Made by a program: the position numbers and the translations under genes. A DNA stretch of 64,000 nucleotides from Closterium sp. NIES-65 (lineage: Eukaryota > Streptophyta > Zygnematophyceae > Desmidiales > Closteriaceae), in NCBI GenBank assembly GCA_948144175.1, contig CANXME010002538.1, positions 1,393,501-1,457,500 on the forward strand, read 5' to 3'. The notes beneath the pieces were generated by a model that made no database searches, was not told the DNA's origin, and saw only the letters and a program-made list of their open reading frames with translations. Positions 1 to 11,009 of this stretch are shown here, one piece after another. Position 1 is the first letter of the stretch. The number at the start of each line of letters is the position of its first letter.

Positions 1-246
1 AGATACCCCCCTGTGCACCGAAACTGATAAGTCAAGTAATACTTCACCTCTTGATACGATTCAACTTAGGAATTGTAGCTACGCTCTATAGCTACAACAT
101 AAACGAAATTGGTGAAGTTTTAACAGGGCGTTTTTTGTTGACGGCGTTTTTTGTGAGCGCAACATTTCTGTCCAGAATTCTAGCCCAATGATCTTGTGAA
201 ATTTCGGCCCTCAATCTTCATAGACTCCGTCCTTAGTTTCAAACAA
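1..246 (+). repeat. copia LTR, 3' portion (5' LTR of element A0)
   Basis: This stretch matches 5397-5650 at high identity and ends in CA just before a primer-binding site, so it is the 3' part of a 5' LTR whose start lies outside the window. The matching 5397-5650 copy would be the 3' LTR. This LTR is longer than, and unrelated in sequence to, the short LTRs of the other copia elements in the window. Confidence 0.75.
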
Positions 247-248
247 GT

Positions 249-260
249 GGTATCAGAGCT
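249..260 (+). other. primer-binding site, initiator Met-tRNA type (A0)
   Basis: TGGTATCAGAGC starts two bases after the LTR end. This is the classic plant copia PBS complementary to the 3' end of initiator Met-tRNA. It fixes A0 as a plus-strand LTR retrotransposon. Positions 261-431 are leader with nothing recognised. Confidence 0.85.
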
Positions 261-431
261 AATTAAGGACTTATTGGGGAGTCTACTGAAGTGTGAAGAC
301 CCTCCTAGACCCACCATGGCCTGTGGGCGTGCCTAAGTGGAGTTCTAGAGGCTGGATGTGACTTCCGCTAAGGAGAAACTCTGCCGAAATTCCGTTGGCG
401 CCGACACTTGTGAAAACATTGTGGGACTTCG

Positions 432-1955
432 ATGTCGACAGCAATGGGGGGAGCTGGAACCTATGATTGGGAGAAAGGAAGATGGGTCAAGGGAGTGGAG
501 ATGCAGCTGAGAAGAGGAATGAGCCGCCACCATCTAAGATCGAGGAATGGAAAACCACCAGCAACGGCAGCGGCACCAGCAACGGCTAAAGCAACTACGG
601 GAGGAGAGGAGACTGCACCAACTGATGGGGCCCTAGATGCATTCAAGAAGGTGCAGCAGCCACAGCACCAACATGGTGAGGTGCTTGCTGGTGTGGATGG
701 GAGCGCTGCATGGGCAAAGGCTTCGCCTGGGAGTGGTGAGGCCGATTGGGAGACATGGTATGAAAGGCTATGCCATGCGAATTTTCCTATGCTGCAGAAG
801 TTGGTTAAGGATGGGAGCTTGAAGGGGTTGGAGATGAAGGGGGCAGCGAAGGAGATTGGGGGCTGACCGACATGTCTTGAGACCAAATTCACAAAGTTTC
901 TCTTCAGCAGCAGCACAGGACCAGCCAAGGCATCACTTGCGATTGTGCACATGGATGTGATGGGCCCTACGAGGGCCAATTCTCTCTCAGGCAGCCGCTA
1001 GTTCTTGACCATTGTGGACCACCACATGCGTGCGGTATGGGTCTACCCTCTGAAGACTAAGGGGGAAGTGGGCAGCGGATGTTCTTAAGGAGTGGATGCC
1101 GAGGGCACAAAGGGAGAGCGGACACAAGGTGAAAGTGATCCGCACTAACAACGGGGGAGAATTCATTGGCGTTGACTTTGAGGCGGTGCTATAAAAGAAG
1201 GGGATCCAGAATCAGCTCACGGTGCCCTACAACCCTCAGCAGAACGGTGTGGCTGAGCGGTTCAACCGGACCCTGCAGGAAGGTGCTCGCACTCTCCTTG
1301 GGCGTGCAGGGCTGCCGGATCCGTTTTTGGTGACTGCACTGCGGCAGGTCGCCCTTGTGAAGAACAGGGTGCTGGCGACTATGGGGGACAAGCACTGGGT
1401 CCCCTATACTAAGTGGTATGGGAGTGCACCAGCAGTCAACATGCTGAGAGCCTACGAGTGCATGGTCGTGTTTCATGTGCCTAAGGAGAAGAGGGGAAAG
1501 TTGGAGGCTTCTGAGAGATGGGGTGTGCACTTGGGGCTTGCTAGAGATCACAAAGGCTGGTTGATATGGGACTTGACCAGCCAACAGTTGATTGTGTCAA
1601 GGGATGTGAAGTTCCTCGAGTCCTTGTACTACAAGGAGTGGAAGCAGCAGCAGCAGAACCTTACTACTATACCGCTGATCATTGGGGCCGATGAGGTGCA
1701 GCGGCCTTCGAGGCAAGTAAAGGTTTCTGTCTCAGAGGAGGAGATTTCTGGGGTGAGTTGAGTAAGGGGGAGATGCACTTGACTTGCTACACCGACGCTA
1801 GCTTCAACTCTGTGAAGACGGATGGTACCAACATTGGAGGCTATGTGTGCATGTTTGGAGGTGGTGCAGTGAGCAGGCGCAACAAGAAGCAGAACGAGGT
1901 GGGGCAGTCCTCATGTGAGACAGAGTACATGGCCCTGCATCAGGGATGCGGGTAA
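432..1955 (+). pseudogene. decayed copia pol of A0 (pre-integrase, integrase, RNase H; RT missing)
   Basis: Positions 745-865 encode a GAG-pre-integrase-like stretch (WYERLCHANF). The frame then breaks. Integrase signatures follow: HMDVMGPTR near 950-970, then PQQNGVAERFNRTLQEGAR from about 1234 and an integrase C-terminus to 1761. The next recognisable sequence, from about 1775, is already RNase H (CYTDASFNS, then SSCETEYMALHQGC). The whole reverse transcriptase is therefore missing between about 1750 and 1780. RNase H is cut at about 1950 where element D begins. Several frameshifts and stops make this a dead copy. The family assignment is secure from the integrase and RNase H motifs; the gag part upstream of 745 is not recognisable. 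Confidence 0.8.
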
Positions 1956-2452
1956 CTATGTAATAGAGAGTGATGTACATGGGGGGGGGGGTTCTTGGCG
2001 CAGAACTCAGCAGGAAGCGCGGCGCGGTAGCGAGTGTCACTAGTGCGGAGGTGCGTAATGAGGTCAGCGACTGTGGGAAAGGCAGCAAGGCCAGGGAAGA
2101 GGTACAGTAGCATGAGGCGGCTCAGTGCGGCAGTGGCAGGGGAAGAGTAGCGCGCAACTACAGTGTCGTACAAGGTCTGAGCACTCTTGTACTGACTAAA
2201 GTGCGCGCGCTCAGTTGTAGGCAGGTGGCGACGCACAGCAAGACGTGCAGCAGCATCGCGCGTGGCCCACTATGAGCGAACAGTGGGGTCAACATCAGCA
2301 GCAGGGGCAAGAGAGGCGCCAGAGGTGAGGTCAAAGAGAGAGAGACCGTCCGCCCTATCGCACTATAAGAACAGCTGCAGGTCGTCGACCCAGACCTCAA
2401 AGTCAATGGCTCGACCCTCAGCGTCAAAAGCGAGGACACTAGGGGTAGCCAT
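1945..2452 (-). pseudogene. partial copia gag of D
   Basis: The ATG at 2452-2450 begins MATPSVLAFDAEGRAIDFEV, the same gag start as E, H and I. A frameshift follows, then RRHLPTTERAHFSQYKS and ARYSSPATAALSRLMLLYLF between about 2236 and 2100. The frame is lost again near the G10 run at 1981-1990 and the gene ends at the truncation. It would have encoded the N-terminal half of the copia capsid-type gag. It is not functional. Confidence 0.8.
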
Positions 2453-2479
2453 GACAACAGTAGACCAGCAGTGCAAGCA

Positions 2480-3640
2480 GTAGGGGAAGGGCAGTGCAGT
2501 GACAGAGGGGCTGTGCTCACCGGACAGGGCTGCTCGGGCGGCTCGGCGGGAGGGCGGCTCGGCGGCTCGGCTAGCTGGGCGGCTCGGCTGCACGGCTGCT
2601 CGGCTGGTGGGCGGCCGGGCGGCTCGGCTGCAGTGCGGCTCGGCGGCAGGGCGGCTCGGCAGCGGAGCGGCTCGGCTGCTCTACTGCTGCTGGGCGGCTC
2701 GGTTGTGCTGGTGCAGGGCGGCGCGGCGGTCGGCGGCTCGGCTGGGCGAGGCAGCTCGGGCAGCTCGGGCGGCGCTGCAGGAGTTGAGAGCGGCGGGGCC
2801 GCTGAGAAGGGCGGCGGGGCTGCAGCAGACGGGCGGCGGGGCCGCTGAGCAGCGCTGCGGGGCCGTAGGAGAAGGGCGGCAGGGCCGCCGAGTTGGGCGG
2901 CGGGGCCGCTGAGTAGGGCGGCGGGGCCGCAGGAGCTGGGCGGCGGGGCCGCTGAGTAGGGCAGCGGGGCCGCAGGAGAAGGGCGGCAAGGCCGCTGATT
3001 AGGGCGGCGGGGCCGCGGTAGAAGGGCGACGGGGCCGCAGGGTAGGGCGGCGGGGCCGCTGTAGAAGGGCGGCGGGGCCGTAGAGTAGGGCGGCGGGGCC
3101 GCTATAGAAGGGCGGCGGGGCCGCTGAGTAGGGCGGCGGGGCCGCTGTAGAAGGGCGGCGGGGCCGCTGAGTAGGGCGGCAGGGCCGCTGAGTAGGGCGG
3201 CGAGGCCGCTGAGCAGAAGGGCGGCGGGGCCGCTGAGCAAAAGGGCGGCGGGGCCGCAAAGACGGGCGGCGGGGCCGCAATGCGGGCGACGGGGCTGCGA
3301 AGACGGGCGGCAGGGCCGCGAAGAAGGGCGGCGGGGCCGCAATGCGGGCGGCGGGGCCGCGAAGACGGGCGGCGGGGCCGCGAAGAAGGGCGGCGGGGCC
3401 GCAATGCGGGCGGCGGGGCCGCACTAACGGGCGGCGGGGCCGCTAAAGACGGGCAGCGGGGCCGCACTAACGGGCGGCGGGTCTGCCAAGGGAGGAGGGG
3501 GCCGCTAGGGCGAGAGGGCCGCTAGGGCGTAGGGGGCCGCTAGGGCGGCTCGACGAGGTGAGAGCCCGGAGCGCGACTCGGGCAGAGTGCGCTTCGGGCA
3601 GGAAAAAAATAATCTCGATGTGGTGGGCCCTAGGCACAGT
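2480..3640 (-). repeat. GC-rich tandem-repeat leader of D
   Basis: About 1.1 kb between PBS and gag start. On the plus strand it is dozens of degenerate copies of a unit of about 18-21 bp, GGGCGGCGGGGCCGCTGAGT, with an 8-9 bp GGCTCGGCG-type repeat nearer gag. Open frames here (Pro/Arg/Ala-rich on the minus strand) are by-products of the repeat and I do not call them genes. Equivalent leaders sit at the same place in B, C, E, F, H and I. Confidence 0.85.
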
Positions 3641-3667
3641 TCCCACGGGGGAACCTGCTCGATACCA

Positions 3668-3787
3668 TGAGGAAAGTAGAACGAGAATGAATGAACTATG
3701 AAGGGAAGTGATACAAATATGCAACCCTAGCAATGTGTACCCCATATGGGCTACCCACTATAGCCTACACAATATTGTAATTTGACA
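3668..3787 (-). repeat. 5' LTR of D (120 bp)
   Basis: Minus-strand TGTCAAATTACA...TTTCCTCA, TG..CA bounded, immediately followed by a TGGTATCGAGC primer-binding site (3667-3657). Downstream of the PBS a GTTCCC/GGGAAC stem (3639-3644 with 3649-3654) and the GGGCCCACC motif (complement of 3622-3630) are present, as in E. Confidence 0.85.
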
Positions 3788-5396
3788 CGGCTTCGACACA
3801 GCGATCTTGTCCGGCGAGAATTTAACATATCCGTTTCCCGGCGCGATGCCTTCGTCTCGACCTGCCGACGCATGAGTCGCCGAAATCGGCTTGACTCCAC
3901 TCCGCAGAGGAGATTGCCGTTGACCATTGATGTTGCTGTTTGAGCTGCCTTCGGTCGCAGATGATCGCAACACTTGTGCCTGCATTCCACCAATGCTGCT
4001 GTCAGGCGGGCCAAATCACTCCGCGAACCCTCGTGCTTCCACCGCCGACAACGTTTCCGCCATCGCCGTGCACGAGACGGGGAGAGGCAGACGCGTCATC
4101 CGCTTCTGCACAGGGAGGGGGGTGCTCACGCGCCCACTGCGCACGATTTCTAAGGAGCAAAATCTCCAAGTCCGCCTCGCTGTACCCGCCAGCCTCGTGG
4201 CGTGCCCGAACACCAGCCTCTCTCGCCTGCAGGGTATCTTCTACGCCTGCTTCGACCACGGGGTCGACCATGGCGACCAAGACGGCTGCCGGCCTAACAA
4301 CAACTTAGGTAATGCACGCAGAAGTCAGCTATCTGAACGTTCTAACCCAGGGCCGTCCACGCTCACCGCACTATGGGAGAGCTTGACTAGTGTGGGACAC
4401 ACGGTCAGAGTTCTAGCAGTGATTCTCAGAAGTGAACTTAGTTGCCTTGGTAGAATTCAAGCGTAGTTTTATTAGCAAAAGTTCATAGAACAAGATTATG
4501 GTACAAGCAAAGAGAACCAAATAGCAAAGACAATGAACCCTGTATAAACGTTTCTCGACAAGCACTTGAATCTGTCGAGTCAGCAACGGCAGGTGAAACA
4601 TATGCATATTTCACCTGAGTTGGTAGTTGCTCAGGTTTACAACGTTCATAGTTGTGCACGTTTTAACTGTTAGTAAGAACATGTTTCAGGTTCAGTTTCC
4701 TTACTGAATCGAATTCTCTTGTGGAGTACAATTTCCGAAATTACCTGATTGGTCGAAATTTGCTGTTCCGTAATTGGGCGAAATTCGCGCACATTGCAAA
4801 TTTTGGAGCTAAGTACTTTTGGTCGACCAGAATCGATCTGCTCGACGAAACACTCTTCGAACTAAATTCTGTCCACCAGCAATCCATCGAAACACCAATT
4901 CTGCCAATTCCATCTATGAGAAAGGCTCGTCTTTGACAGCGTTTTAGTCCCGTCGACGAGTTCCTTCTAGACGAGGACTTTGCTTGAGCAGAGGAAACAC
5001 TTCTACCTCGACTAATTAATCTCGTCGACAAACGACTCGTCGCACATAGATAAAAGTCCCCGAAGTCGCCGATGACCACAAACGAACACCGTCTTGTTCC
5101 GAAATGCATGGTCGACATCGCCCAAGCGAGGGCATGGCCTTATCTCTTCGACACCAAGTGGTTGGGAGGAGCCAAACCAGGTTGGCAAGCTGTAGCCAAG
5201 TTGGGTAAGGTAGATGGCATGGGTTGGGAAAGTGATAAAAGTAAAGTGGGAGGGGATTTGATGTGCTTATGGGGTTTCCCTGGTTGGGGACTCTTTAGAG
5301 ACCTTCCCTCTCGTCTTCATCTTCTCTCCCACGTGGTTTAGTGCTACCCTAACTTTCTTGTGTCATCTTGTGAGACTCTTGTGATTGAGTTAAGAT
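3788..5396. other. unassigned sequence inside A0, with a minus-strand ORF at 4002-4280
   Basis: GC-rich at 3788-4330 and AT-rich from about 4450. On the minus strand 4280-4002 encodes MVAMVDPVVEAGVEDTLQAR and onward for 92 residues. A possible continuation in another frame (to about 3758) contains SATHASAGRDEGIAPGNGYV. I do not recognise this protein; an old retroelement gag leader or a captured exon are both possible. 4600-5070 holds no recognisable gene. 5070-5396 may be the upstream (U3) part of the A0 3' LTR, whose start I cannot place because the 5' copy is cut by the window edge. Confidence 0.35.
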
Positions 5397-5650
5397 TCTA
5401 TGGCAGCATACCCCCCTGTGCGCCGAAATTGATAAGCCAAGTTACACTTCATCTCTTGATACGATGTAACTTGGGAATTGTAGCTATGCCCTAGAGCTAC
5501 AACATATCCAAAATTGGTGAAGTTTTAATTGTGCGTTTTTTGTTGACGCCGTTTCTTGCGAGCGCGACATTTCTGTCCATAATTCTAGCCCAACGATTTG
5601 GTGATATTTCGGCCCTCAATCTTCAAAGACTCCGTCCTTAGTTTCTAACA
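5397..5650 (+). repeat. 3' LTR of A0, portion matching the window start
   Basis: Matches 1-246 with scattered substitutions and small indels, including the run GTGCGTTTTTTGTTGACG and the terminal TTCTAACA. No primer-binding site follows; instead a different copia protease region begins directly at 5651. This supports it being the downstream LTR of A0 inserted into element A. Confidence 0.7.
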
Positions 5651-6372
5651 GGTCGTGTGTTGGCTGACCCCAATCTCCTTGTTCTAACCTCGAGTGCCAC
5701 TTTCGGAATGGTACCACACTAGCATCACTCCCTCCCACCTAACTCAAGAAATGTAATCGTGGGGAGTGGAGATACGCTACAAGCAACCGGCATTGGCACC
5801 ATCACCATCAAGGGGAAGGAGGGTGAGGTGCTGAATGTGGAAGGTGTGCTTCATGTTCATAGAGTGGCATCCACCCTCTTCTCATGCTCTCAGATTGTTA
5901 GGCAAAGATATGCGTGTACCTTCACCGTGGGAGGGTGCACGGTTAGTAAGGTTAGAATCTTGGTGATGGAGGCCAAATTTGACAAACGTCTATACCTTGT
6001 TCTAGTTTTTGTGCCTCAGGTGGAGTGGGCACATGGGGTTGAAGCTGAGGAAGCTGCTTGTAGCATTTGTTGGAGGGGCGTGGAGCAGGTGACGGCACCT
6101 ACGCATGGGGCATGCAGGGAAGCAACAACATGTGAAGTGTGTGAAGGGGAGCTGAATGTGTGGAGCTCAACGAGGGTGGTGGGCAGCCAAGCAAGTGCCA
6201 AATTGCACCACTGGAAAGCTGCCAATGACCTCCTTCCTTACCTCCTCCTCTAGAGCCTCCACGCCTCTTGAATTGGTACATACAGATATGTGTGGCCCCA
6301 TGCAAACTCCGAAGAAGGAGAAGAGCAGCAAGTACTTTATCAACTTTCTTGATGACTACAGCCGCCTCAGTT
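5651..6372 (+). pseudogene. element A copia protease to integrase start (part 1)
   Basis: Positions 5670-6010 resemble the copia protease and its downstream segment: a decayed TSSATFGM active-site region, then GSGDTLQATGIGTITIKG, then GEVLNVEGVLHVH. After a frame change, 6250-6372 encode the start of the integrase core (ASTPLELVHTDMCGP, then YFINFLDDYSRLS). The frame stops exactly where the LTR of B begins and resumes at 20721. The sequence differs strongly from A0 pol, so A is a different copia family. It is inactive. Confidence 0.8.
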
Positions 6373-6496
6373 TGTTGAAATGAACGAACAGGAATGATTG
6401 AACTAACCAGTACAAGTACCTAACCCTAGAATTGTGTACCCCCTATAGGCTAACCCACTGTAGCCTAAACAAGCACAACATATATAATGTTTGACA
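6373..6496 (-). repeat. 3' LTR of B (124 bp) with adjacent polypurine hairpin
   Basis: Minus strand TGTCAAACATTATATATG...CATTTCAACA. Just upstream of it on the minus strand (6497-6517) is CCCCCA, a 9-nt spacer, then TGGGGG, followed by TG and the LTR: the polypurine tract sits on the 3' arm of a 6-bp GC stem. Confidence 0.9.
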
Positions 6497-6731
6497 CACC
6501 CCCATAGGCGAAGTGGGGGAGAACTAGGGGTCACAAGACCAGCCAAGGCAAAGCAAGGCAAAGCAAGCTCAGGGTGGATCTCAAGGATACCACACAAATT
6601 CCGAGCACAAGCAAGTGGTCACAAGACCAGTTCACATGCAGGTTTATAATAGAACAAGAGGTACAATGATCACAACCTAGCAAGAGTAAACATGCAGGTC
6701 TATATATATATATATCACAGTACAAACAGAC

Positions 6732-8460
6732 TCAAGAAGTAAGCAAGTGAGGTCCAGTAGGCACAAGGCCTACAAGAGAGCAAAAGCGTTGATGGTCACA
6801 AGGCTGAAGCGCCTTGGTGAATCCATCAGCAATGTTGGCCTCAGAGGCCACGTAATGCAGACGAAGCTGACCACGCTGCTGCAGCTCTCGAGCAAGGAAG
6901 TAGCGCAGAGCAATGTGCTTCGTTCTGTGCTCCAGTCTGTGCTCCTCACACAAGGCAATGGCTGCCTTGTTGTCGACGTACAGCACTGGAGGAGAACGAG
7001 GCCGCTCTCCAAGGTCAGTCAGCAAGTAGGTGAGCCAGCATAGCTCCTGGGCCGCCATGGCTGTGGCGTAGATCTCAGCCTCACAACTGGAGCTGAGAAT
7101 AGAAGAAGAGCGAGTAAGAACGCCAAGAAACTGAACCAGAGCCAAGACTGAAGGTGTAACCCTGAGACGACCGCTGAGTAGCCTGGTCGTCTGCCCAAGA
7201 AGCGTCTGAGTGCCCAGTGAGAACAACTAGGTCTCGCCCTCCAAGCACTAGCCCCATGCCCGACGTACTGCACAAGTAGCGCAACACCCTCTTAGCTGCA
7301 TCCATGTGCTCCTTCCGGTGACGGCCGGGAGCGACATAGCGTGCACGAATGCTAAGAGGGTATGCAAAGTCAGCTCGAGTGCAGGTCATCAGGTACATGA
7401 GGCAACCCACAAGCTCTGGATACGGGCCACTCGGCTCTACGGACTCATCCGAAGGCAGAGCTGAGAGCGAGTGACCGGAAGGCAGAGGAGTGGGCTGAGG
7501 CGAGGAGTACGTGAAGCCGAAGCGCTGAAGGACCTGCTGCACCATGTGTGACTGAGTCAAGGTGATGGTGTGGCGTGCTCTGTCCCGGGTGATCCGCAAG
7601 CCAAGATAGCTTGTCAGTTCACCCAGGTCTGTGCACGTGTGTCTCTTCTGCAGCTCCGACTTCACATGTCCGAAGTGGCAAAGACCAAGTCGTCGACGTA
7701 CACGAGGATGTAAAACGGCGGCAGTGAGGTGTCGGTGCGTAGAAACAGCGACGGGTCAGCAGTAGAAGGCGCGAACCCAAGAGCCGCAAGTTTAGTCCTC
7801 AGTGTGTCGTGCCACTCACGTGGCGCCTGGCGGAGACCGTAGACTTGCCGTCGGAGGCTCCACTGGGTACCAAGAGGGAACGACCCGGTGAAGCCAGGAG
7901 GGCAGCGCAGCCAGATCTCCTCGTGCAGGCTGCCCTGTAGGAAAGCAGTGCTGAAGTGAAGAGAGTGGAGCTCGTAGTCACGCTGAGCGGCGACGTGCAG
8001 CAGAACCCAAAGAGTGGTCATCTTTGGGGTCGGGAGAGAAGGTCTGGAAGAAGTCAACTCCCTCTCGCTGACTGAAGCCTCGTCCAACGTAACGCGCCTT
8101 GAAGACATGCGGAGAGCCCGGCGGCCGCTTTACCCTCAAAATCCACATGCCACTGACGATGTTCGCCCCAGGCGGGGGAACCTCGTCGACGTAGGTGCCT
8201 GTGGACTTCTAGGAAGCCATCTCTGTGTCCATGGCTGTCTGCCACTGGGAGGAGTACGGACCGGCCATCGCCTCTGCGTAAGAGCGTGGGGTCGGGATGT
8301 CTGGTGCATCCGGGTCTCCCTCAAGGGCAAAAAGCATGGACACGAGATGGGACAAAGCGACAGCAAAGCACTCAAACTCCTCCTGCCTGTCCTAAAAGAC
8401 GTCAGTGCTAAAAGCACACTCACCCCTGACGGACGGAGGACAGACAGACTCAGACTCAGC
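6732..8460 (-). pseudogene. reverse transcriptase and RNase H of B
   Basis: Minus-strand pieces 7662-8108, 7081-7665 and 6732-7226 give the RT palm (FILVYVDDLVFAT-type motif, near 7690-7720), the connection, then RNase H (HSDASWADDQATQRSSQGY, SSCEAEIYATAMAAQE, LYVDNKAAIALC, HIALRYFLARELQQRG), ending at the normal terminal LTS. The N-terminal RT (to about 8330) is recognisable only in broken frames. In the first catalytic motif the usual LDFSTAF reads LHFSTAF, so the first RT aspartate is lost. This and the frameshifts mean no activity. Confidence 0.88.
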
Positions 8461-8464
8461 AACT

Positions 8465-9860
8465 AGGCTAGCGGCGTAGTCTAGTCAGCAGGTGGCAGCA
8501 AAGTCGACAAGCTCAGCAACTAAGGCAGACGCAGCAGCGGACTCAAAGGAAGGGTCAGTGACAACAGTAGCCAAGAGACGCGTGACAGTAGGACTGGCAG
8601 CACGAAGGGAGTCTGACCCCGGGTCAGCAAGCGCAGGAAGAGAGGACGGAGGAGGAGACGGCAGTGGGACACGCTGTGGAGCAGTGGACGGACGGAAGCG
8701 CCATCCGGTGAGTGCCTGGGAGAGCAGGAAGACGCTGACGCGGGACACGACTACCAGTGAGGGCAGCACGGACAGGCGACGCACGACGAGACTCAGGCGA
8801 AGCAGGACGAGACTCAAGCTCATAACGCTCAGTAAGACCTCCAGTCGGACCAGTGTAAGGAGTAGGACCAGGGAGAGAGGAGGCAGACGGTAGCTGCGAG
8901 TGCAGCTGGACAGATAGAGGACACCCTAAGGAGGGAGGAGGAGAAGGAGGAGGGAGCTGACCAAGAACCTGCTGAAGGAGCGGAACGAAGTACGGATGCG
9001 GCCGTGGAGCGACTCCAGAACCAGCAGAGACACCAGCGCTAGGGTCCTCAGCACTAGCAGCAGCTCCAACGCCCGACTCCACAGCACCAGCAGCAGCACC
9101 AGCGCTAGGGTCCTCAACACCAGCAGCAGCTCCAACGCCCGGGTCCGCAGCACCAGCAAGAGCTCCAACGCCCGGGTCCTCAGCACCAGTAGCAACTCCA
9201 ACGCCCGGGTCCTCAGCACCTGCAGCAGCTCCAACGCCCGGGTCCTCAGCACCAGCAGCAGCACCAGCGCCCGGGTCCTCAGCACCAGCCGTAGCTCCAA
9301 CGCCCGGGTCCGCAGCACCAGAAGTAGCTCCAACCTCTGGGGCCGCAGCACCAGCAGCACCAGTAGAGTCTCCAGCACCAGCAGCACCACCAGCAGCAGC
9401 GGGGTCCGCGACACCAGGCGCGCCACTCCGAAGAGTGCAGCGCCGCTCGTACCACTCACGGATCCGCTCACGAGAGGGGAGCTCCCTACTAGGAGGAGAA
9501 GCACTAGCACTAGTCCCAGTAGTACGCCTGGCTCCAGAGGTACCTCTCCTGAGGCTGCAGTACTGTAAGTACCACTCACGCAGCTGCTCCAAGGAGAGGG
9601 CTCCTCCAGGTGTAGGACTCCCAGGCTCAGCACCTCTAGACTTAGAACCCCCAGACTCCAGACTCTGCGGCTCAGCACCCCCAGGCTCAACACCCCCAGG
9701 CTTAGTACCCCCAGGCTCAGCACCCCCAGGCTCCGCACCCCCAGGCTCCGCACCCCCAGGCTCAGCACCCCCAGGCTCCACACTCCCAGGCTCCGCACCC
9801 TAAGGATCAGCACCCCCAGGCTCCGCACCCCCAGGCTCCGCAAACCCAGCACGACGAGAG
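8465..9860 (-). pseudogene. low-complexity integrase-RT linker of B
   Basis: The minus strand encodes a Glu-Pro-Gly-Gly-Ala repeat (about 9640-9850), two REWY modules (LREWYLQYCSLRRGTSGARR and IREWYERRCTLRSGAP), then a long array of AEDPGVGAAAG-like units (about 9010-9400), then YFVPLLQQVLG and a Pro/Ser-rich part (to 8620). This long spacer between integrase and RT is shared with C, E, F, H (start only) and I. It is read in shifted frames here and its function is unknown. Confidence 0.75.
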
Positions 9861-9881
9861 TCGACAGCTACCTCAACTGGC

Positions 9882-11003
9882 TCAACCGGGTCTACCTGAG
9901 ACACACCTGAGGGAGCGGCACCCTGAAGGGGGAGGGGGTCTACGACAGCAGCACCTAGCGCGATGAAGAGAGGCGGGGGGGGGGGGGGGGGGGAGCAGGG
10001 CAGTGCTGTAGGGGAAGAGGCGGTAGTAGGGGACGGACTCGTCAAAAGTGACGTACTGAGAGGGCAAGACTCTGCGCGAGGTGGCGTGGAAAAACTGCCA
10101 ACCAGGCACGTCCGGGACAAAGCCGAGGAAGATGCAGGGAAGAGAACGGGAGGAGAGCTTGTCCGCAGTCGTGTCGCGGACAAAAGTTCGAGATCTTCAG
10201 ACCCGGAAACGCGATGCATCGCCAACCTCCCCCGTCCACAGCAGTGTGGGCGAGGTCTGCGGCAAGGAGACACGGGGCCAGAGGTTGAGCTGATGCGCAG
10301 CGTACCGGACCGCGAACCGCCACAGAAAGTGGGGGGCAGCCGCATGGATCAAGGAGGTACGGGCGACCTCCATGACCAGGCCAATGCGGTGCTCCGCAAT
10401 CCCATTCTGCGGTGGAGAGGCAGGAAGCGTGAACGACTGCTCAATGCCGTGCTCAGCACAGTAGGCTGCCAAGAGGTCGGAGGAGAACTCACCACCTCTG
10501 TCAAAGTGCAAGCGCAGGACAGGAAAGTCCGAGTGGAAACGCTCGCTGAGCTGGAGACGGGCTCTGCGGATCCAAGAGATCAAGACATCAGGGACCTCAC
10601 CCTTGGTGCGCAAAGGGAAGACCGAGGTGTAGCGCGAGTAGTCGTCAACAACTATCAGGAAGTACCTCTCCTGACCTTGACCACGGACGCGGGCTGGGCC
10701 CCACACGTCCATGCGGAGCGTCTGCAAGGGAGCAGTCGTCGGGGGAAACGAGGAGGAGTGAGGAGCGGCGCGCTGCCGCCCATCGACACAGGGAATACAG
10801 GGAGGAGCAGGTGAGGGAGGGAGGGGAGGAAGGAACCTGGGAAGGCCAGAGACAAGGTATCGGGAGTGCATGGCACGAAGCCGCCGCACAGACGGGTGGC
10901 CAAGGCGGTGGTGCCAGAGGACAGTCTCGTGTGCCAGAGAGCGACACGAGCAGGGGGCCGACAGCTGACCTGACGCGGACGCAGACGCAGACGCAGCGAC
11001 CAA
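9882..11003 (-). pseudogene. integrase of B
   Basis: From 11003 downward: LWHHRLGHPS and CIPCVDG form the HHCC zinc-binding N-terminus. The catalytic core follows with D in RMDVWGPARV, D in LHFDRGGEF and E in PPQNGIAEH. The C-terminal part (WQFFHATSRRVLPSQ near 10100) is in a different frame after about 10197. All three DDE residues are kept. The 18-G run at 9966-9985 lies just after the integrase end. Confidence 0.88.
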
Positions 11004-11009
11004 AGGGGA

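Larger units (their letters stand above)
1945..3787 (-). mobile_element. element D: 5'-end fragment of a minus-strand copia
   Basis: Read on the minus strand, D has a 5' LTR (3668-3787), a PBS (3657-3667), a PBS-proximal hairpin, a long GC-rich repeat leader and the first part of gag. It stops at about 1945 inside gag. No 3' LTR is present, so D is a truncated copy and has no usable target duplication. The left junction with A0 RNase H falls in a short stretch of shared sequence, which points to a deletion rather than a clean insertion. Confidence 0.8.

Noticed and set aside
461..979. 172-codon minus-strand frame in A0
   Set aside because: Antisense to a recognisable integrase and pre-integrase segment, no domain similarity.
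2500..3540. Regularly spaced GC-rich repeats that could be mistaken for a CRISPR array or a proline-rich gene
   Set aside because: Units are degenerate and contiguous with no unique spacers, and the same array occurs in the leader of every related copia element. The long open frames follow from stop-poor GC-rich repeats.
5397..6372. LTR at 5397-5650 as the 5' LTR of element A
   Set aside because: No primer-binding site follows it, whereas the copy at 1-246 has one. A pol differs strongly from A0 pol. I prefer it as the A0 3' LTR, though a deletion of PBS and gag cannot be excluded.
8996..9568. Plus-strand Ser/Thr-rich frame of 190 codons
   Set aside because: Antisense to the Ala/Gly/Pro linker of B; its Ser-Ser-Thr repeats are the complement of that repeat, with no domain.
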